A program made the position numbers and the translations under genes. Source: an uncultured Lachnospiraceae bacterium (lineage in GTDB: Bacteria > Bacillota > Clostridia > Lachnospirales > Lachnospiraceae). Taken from it: a DNA stretch of 36,298 nt. Shown here one piece after another: positions 33,554 to 36,298 of the stretch. Every line of letters starts with the position of its first letter. The stretch's first letter is position 1. Under the pieces are notes generated by a model. That model made no database searches, was not told the DNA's origin, and saw only the letters and a list, made by a program, of their open reading frames with translations. Location of the stretch: positions 1 through 36,298 of the forward strand of contig CALYZQ010000014.1 of assembly GCA_945609985.1 (NCBI GenBank), read 5' to 3'.

Positions 33554-36298
33554 TCAATAACCAAGATAGCTCAAATTCAGGTCAACATCGCCGCTGATAC
33601 CGCCCACCTTACCTGTGGAGGTGTACTGCCACATATCATATCTGCCGGTGTAGGTAGGCTCTGTCGAATACTGTGCCAGCCATATTTTGTACACTCCCAA
33701 CTCACCGACATCCATCCTCTTTTCCAACCAGGTCTTGTTCGCATAGATACCTGCGGTATAACCTGCATTTTGAATGGTCTGGCAAAACGCCTTGCAAACG
33801 GCAGTCCTGGTATCCTTATCAATTTTATCTCCTCTTCCGCCACTGGCCTCTACATCCAAGAATACCGGATAGGAAATTTTATAATTTTTGATTCTGTCAA
33901 GGACAAAGGAAGCCTCATAGACCGCTTCAACCTCATCAGTTGCCTGAGTAAAGAAATAAACACCAACCTTTAACCCTGCTTTGGTTGCGCCCTTAATATT
34001 CTCTTCAAACATACGGTCCTCGTATAACGCTCCGTTAGATGAACCTCTATATCCACAGCGGATAATCACATAAGAGATACCGGAATTCTTCACTGCCTCC
34101 CAGTCCACCTTTCCATTCCACTTGGACACGTCGATTCCAAGCGTACCCGAACCGGTCACCAGGGAACCGTCACTTGCAAAATTGTATTTTGCTCCCTGTA
34201 TAATCTGTTCTCCTGTGACTTTCTCTCCGGCTGCAGTGAAATAATATACCTTACCGTCAATCGTCTGCCAGCCGGTATATTTTGTCTCACCTTTTACAAA
34301 GAATTTTTCTGCAGTATAATAATCTGCATGTACCGCTTCCCTGTAGGCATTGTTTTCTACCACATAAAGCTGATTTCCTTTATCATCCTTAAGCTTTGTT
34401 TCTTTATCATCCTTCGGATGTTTCTTAACCGTAACCACGCTGCTTGCTTTTACCAGTTCTCCATTTTCCTGATAAGATACCGTAATTGTGGCACTGCCTT
34501 CTTTTACGCCTGTAACAGTAACATTCCATCCCGAAACAGCTACCGTAGCTACTGTCGCATCAGAAGATTCCGCCAGTAACGGCTCTTTTGCAGTTGCATT
34601 GGTAATCTGTGCCTTTATCACCACCGGCACCGCCACAAAGGTAGTTGCCTGTGGCAAATCCAATGTTATGGTCTTTTTGTCAGTTACTTTAACCGCCACA
34701 CTTGCAGTTGCAGCCGTACTTTCCTGACCGTCTTTATAATTAACGGTTACGTTTACTACCGTGTCACCCTTTGCCACACCGGTTATGGTAACCGTTCCCT
34801 TTTCATTCACTGCTGCCGCAGCAATCTTTTCATCTGCAGAAGCTGCCTTATATACCAATTCTCTTCCTTCCGTAAAATTCGAAGGCTTAATAACTACCTG
34901 CATTTTACTTTCTGCAGTCACCGTCACAGCAGACGGTTCAACAGTCACGCTACCGGCTTTATTAACTGTCACACTACAGCTTCCTGTAAAGCTGGCGGCA
35001 GTATTTCCGCTTACATCCGTTATCTGTGCCTCATAGGATATCAAAGTCGTTCCCTCACCCGTTGCAGTTACCACAGCACTCGCACCTTCCCCTGTAACGG
35101 TAGCAACACTTTGATTTCCACTGCTCCATGTAACACTACTAAACACTATCTCACCGGCGACATCATCCATACATTTTGCCGTCACGGTAAAGCTTTCACC
35201 CACACTCAACACTTTGCCGGATGGTGATATACTTGAACTATATGCAGAAAGAACAAAGCTTTTGCTATTTGCCTCCAACAATATCGGGTTAGGAATTTTC
35301 GCCTTGGAAACTTCTGTATATGTATTCACCGTAGCCGTGCTTTCAACCCATGTAACCGTATCTGCAAGCTTGGATTCCACCTCTGTTTCATTTTTCTTGG
35401 TGTCCTCCACTTTTGCTTCTTCTTCTGTTTCCTTCTTCACTTCATCGCTGACATCCACCTTTTTATAAGCAATGTCTTCCTTTACATCTACCAACTGTTT
35501 CCCAACCGGAAGTATATAATCCGCATATCGCTCTTCCGTAAAAGCATTCACCGCAACCTTATAACTTCCTGCCGCAATACCCTTTTTATAAATAATACCG
35601 TCCATGTCTTCATCAGACCACACTTCCGTTTTCTTGTCCGGCTTTGTTACCGTCACTGAAAACGGCGTATTCGGCACAAGCTTTTCCGTTTCCTTATTGG
35701 TAAACTTAATTTTTAGATCCTGCTTTACTGAAGTCATATTAAGCGCAACAGACACTGTATTATCGTACTCTTTTTCATTATATCCTTTATTTTCTTCCTT
35801 ATTAAGTTCCTCCTGCTTCTGCTGTTCCTTCAAAGCCTCAGCAGCTTCCTGTCTCGCCTTCTGTGCATCGGCCACTGCCAAAAGACCTTTTTCACCAATC
35901 ATATTAATCTCTGCCAATTGTTCTCCTACAGTAGAAAAAACCGATGTCTGCGCAGCTGCATTCCGCTCCTTAAAATATACAATTCCCAATGCAACCGCCA
36001 AAATCAGAACCAGCACTCCCAAACCCGCAACTGCGCGGTCCATAACGCTAATCTTCGCCTTTTTCTTTTTCGGAGATACGTCTTCATCCCAAAATCCCGA
36101 ATATTCATCATCTTCCTCCGACTCTTCTTCCAAGCAAGCTGATTCTTCTTCGAAGTATTCCTTCTCGGCATAAACAGGCTCCTCTTCGAAGTATTCCTCC
36201 TCAGCACAAACAGCTTCCTCTTCGAAGTATTCCTCCTCAGCATAAACAGCTTCCTCTTCGAAGTATTCCTCCTCAGCACAAACAGCTTCCTCTTCGAA
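33554..36298 (-). CDS. large membrane-anchored GH25 lysozyme with Ig-like domains, 5' end outside window
   Basis: The frame is open to the window edge, so the start is not seen; at least 914 residues. Order from the N-terminus: acidic 12-residue repeats; a basic stretch then a membrane segment (VAGLGVLVLILAVALGIVYF); a helical region rich in Ala, Glu and Gln; a small beta domain (MTSVKQDLKIKF, DEDMDGIIYKKGIAAGSYKV) like that of the shorter paralogue; about three BIG2-type Ig-like domains (FSSVTWSSGNQSVATVTGEG and similar); two choline/glucan-binding-type repeats (TGWQTIDGKVYYFTAAGEKV); and a GH25 catalytic domain ([55 protein letters not shown]). The long stalk probably lets the muramidase reach through the wall and glycan. 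A TTG at 36133 is in frame, but the repeats upstream are also coding. Confidence 0.88.
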   Translation of the reverse strand, partial: FEEEAVCAEEEYFEEEAVYAEEEYFEEEAVCAEEEYFEEEPVYAEKEYFEEESACLEEESEEDDEYSGFWDEDVSPKKKKAKISVMDRAVAGLGVLVLILAVALGIVYFKERNAAAQTSVFSTVGEQLAEINMIGEKGLLAVADAQKARQEAAEALKEQQKQEELNKEENKGYNEKEYDNTVSVALNMTSVKQDLKIKFTNKETEKLVPNTPFSVTVTKPDKKTEVWSDEDMDGIIYKKGIAAGSYKVAVNAFTEERYADYILPVGKQLVDVKEDIAYKKVDVSDEVKKETEEEAKVEDTKKNETEVESKLADTVTWVESTATVNTYTEVSKAKIPNPILLEANSKSFVLSAYSSSISPSGKVLSVGESFTVTAKCMDDVAGEIVFSSVTWSSGNQSVATVTGEGASAVVTATGEGTTLISYEAQITDVSGNTAASFTGSCSVTVNKAGSVTVEPSAVTVTAESKMQVVIKPSNFTEGRELVYKAASADEKIAAAAVNEKGTVTITGVAKGDTVVNVTVNYKDGQESTAATASVAVKVTDKKTITLDLPQATTFVAVPVVIKAQITNATAKEPLLAESSDATVATVAVSGWNVTVTGVKEGSATITVSYQENGELVKASSVVTVKKHPKDDKETKLKDDKGNQLYVVENNAYREAVHADYYTAEKFFVKGETKYTGWQTIDGKVYYFTAAGEKVTGEQIIQGAKYNFASDGSLVTGSGTLGIDVSKWNGKVDWEAVKNSGISYVIIRCGYRGSSNGALYEDRMFEENIKGATKAGLKVGVYFFTQATDEVEAVYEASFVLDRIKNYKISYPVFLDVEASGGRGDKIDKDTRTAVCKAFCQTIQNAGYTAGIYANKTWLEKRMDVGELGVYKIWLAQYSTEPTYTGRYDMWQYTSTGKVGGISGDVDLNLSYLGY
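36119..36298 (-). repeat. 36-bp tandem repeats encoding acidic 12-residue units
   Basis: Four near-identical 36-bp units (36298-36155) and a degenerate fifth (36154-36119) are in frame with the GH25 gene. They encode FEEEAVCAEEEY and FEEEAVYAEEEY alternately, then FEEEPVYAEKEY and FEEESACLEEES. The array continues beyond the window. Because the unit is a multiple of three, copy-number changes would keep the frame. Confidence 0.9.

Noticed and set aside
36004-36279. minus-strand frame rich in RRNTSK repeats
   Set aside because: It is the 36-bp repeat read in the wrong frame; the GH25 frame is open through the whole repeat and joins a real protein.

Overview
The window looks like chromosome of a Gram-positive Clostridia, most probably a Lachnospiraceae member. 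This is inferred from the gene families, AGGAGG-type ribosome binding sites and moderate GC; no rRNA or marker gene confirms it. Every convincing gene lies on the minus strand, so the order of transcription runs from 36298 down to 1. No tRNA, rRNA, transposase, phage gene or CRISPR-Cas gene was found.

Region A (36298-15544) is a surface-polysaccharide locus. In order it holds a membrane-anchored GH25 lysozyme whose 5' end lies outside the window, rfbB, rfbA, a second GH25 lysozyme, rfbC, an ABC exporter (Wzm and a Wzt with a C-terminal sugar-binding-type domain), a GT-C-like membrane protein, a methyltransferase-kinase fusion resembling the O-antigen chain-capping enzyme WbdD, two large multidomain GT2 glycosyltransferases, an MBOAT/SGNH O-acylation pair and a phosphohexomutase. 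The mutase would make Glc-1-P, RfbA/B/C carry it towards dTDP-rhamnose (RfbD is not in the window), GT2 enzymes build the chain, the WbdD-like protein may cap it, and Wzm/Wzt export it.

Region B (14380-15543) is the only long gene-free stretch. It holds two adjacent arrays of 8-bp motifs in alternating orientation. Array 1 repeats at exactly 53 bp. Array 2 uses a different octamer at 52-53 bp. On the minus strand each array follows a shared block matching at 21 of 25 positions. A promoter-like TTGACA/TATAGA pair and a 13-bp hairpin at the predicted RNA start precede the second unit. I do not recognise this element, and it is the most unusual structure here.

Region C (14508-9129) continues glycan synthesis from its own promoter: a GT2 enzyme with a shrunken second domain, a rhamnosyltransferase-like GT2, a polyprenyl-phosphate sugar-1-phosphate transferase (chain initiation) and an LCP ligase (attachment to the wall).

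Region D (9116-1) holds another rhamnosyltransferase-like GT2, glmS, an HtrA protease, a stand-alone ClpX, an SGNH hydrolase, a GT-C-like membrane protein and the start of an HlyD-type lipoprotein. clpX and htrA share a palindrome-related motif in their upstream regions, suggesting joint control of protein quality control.
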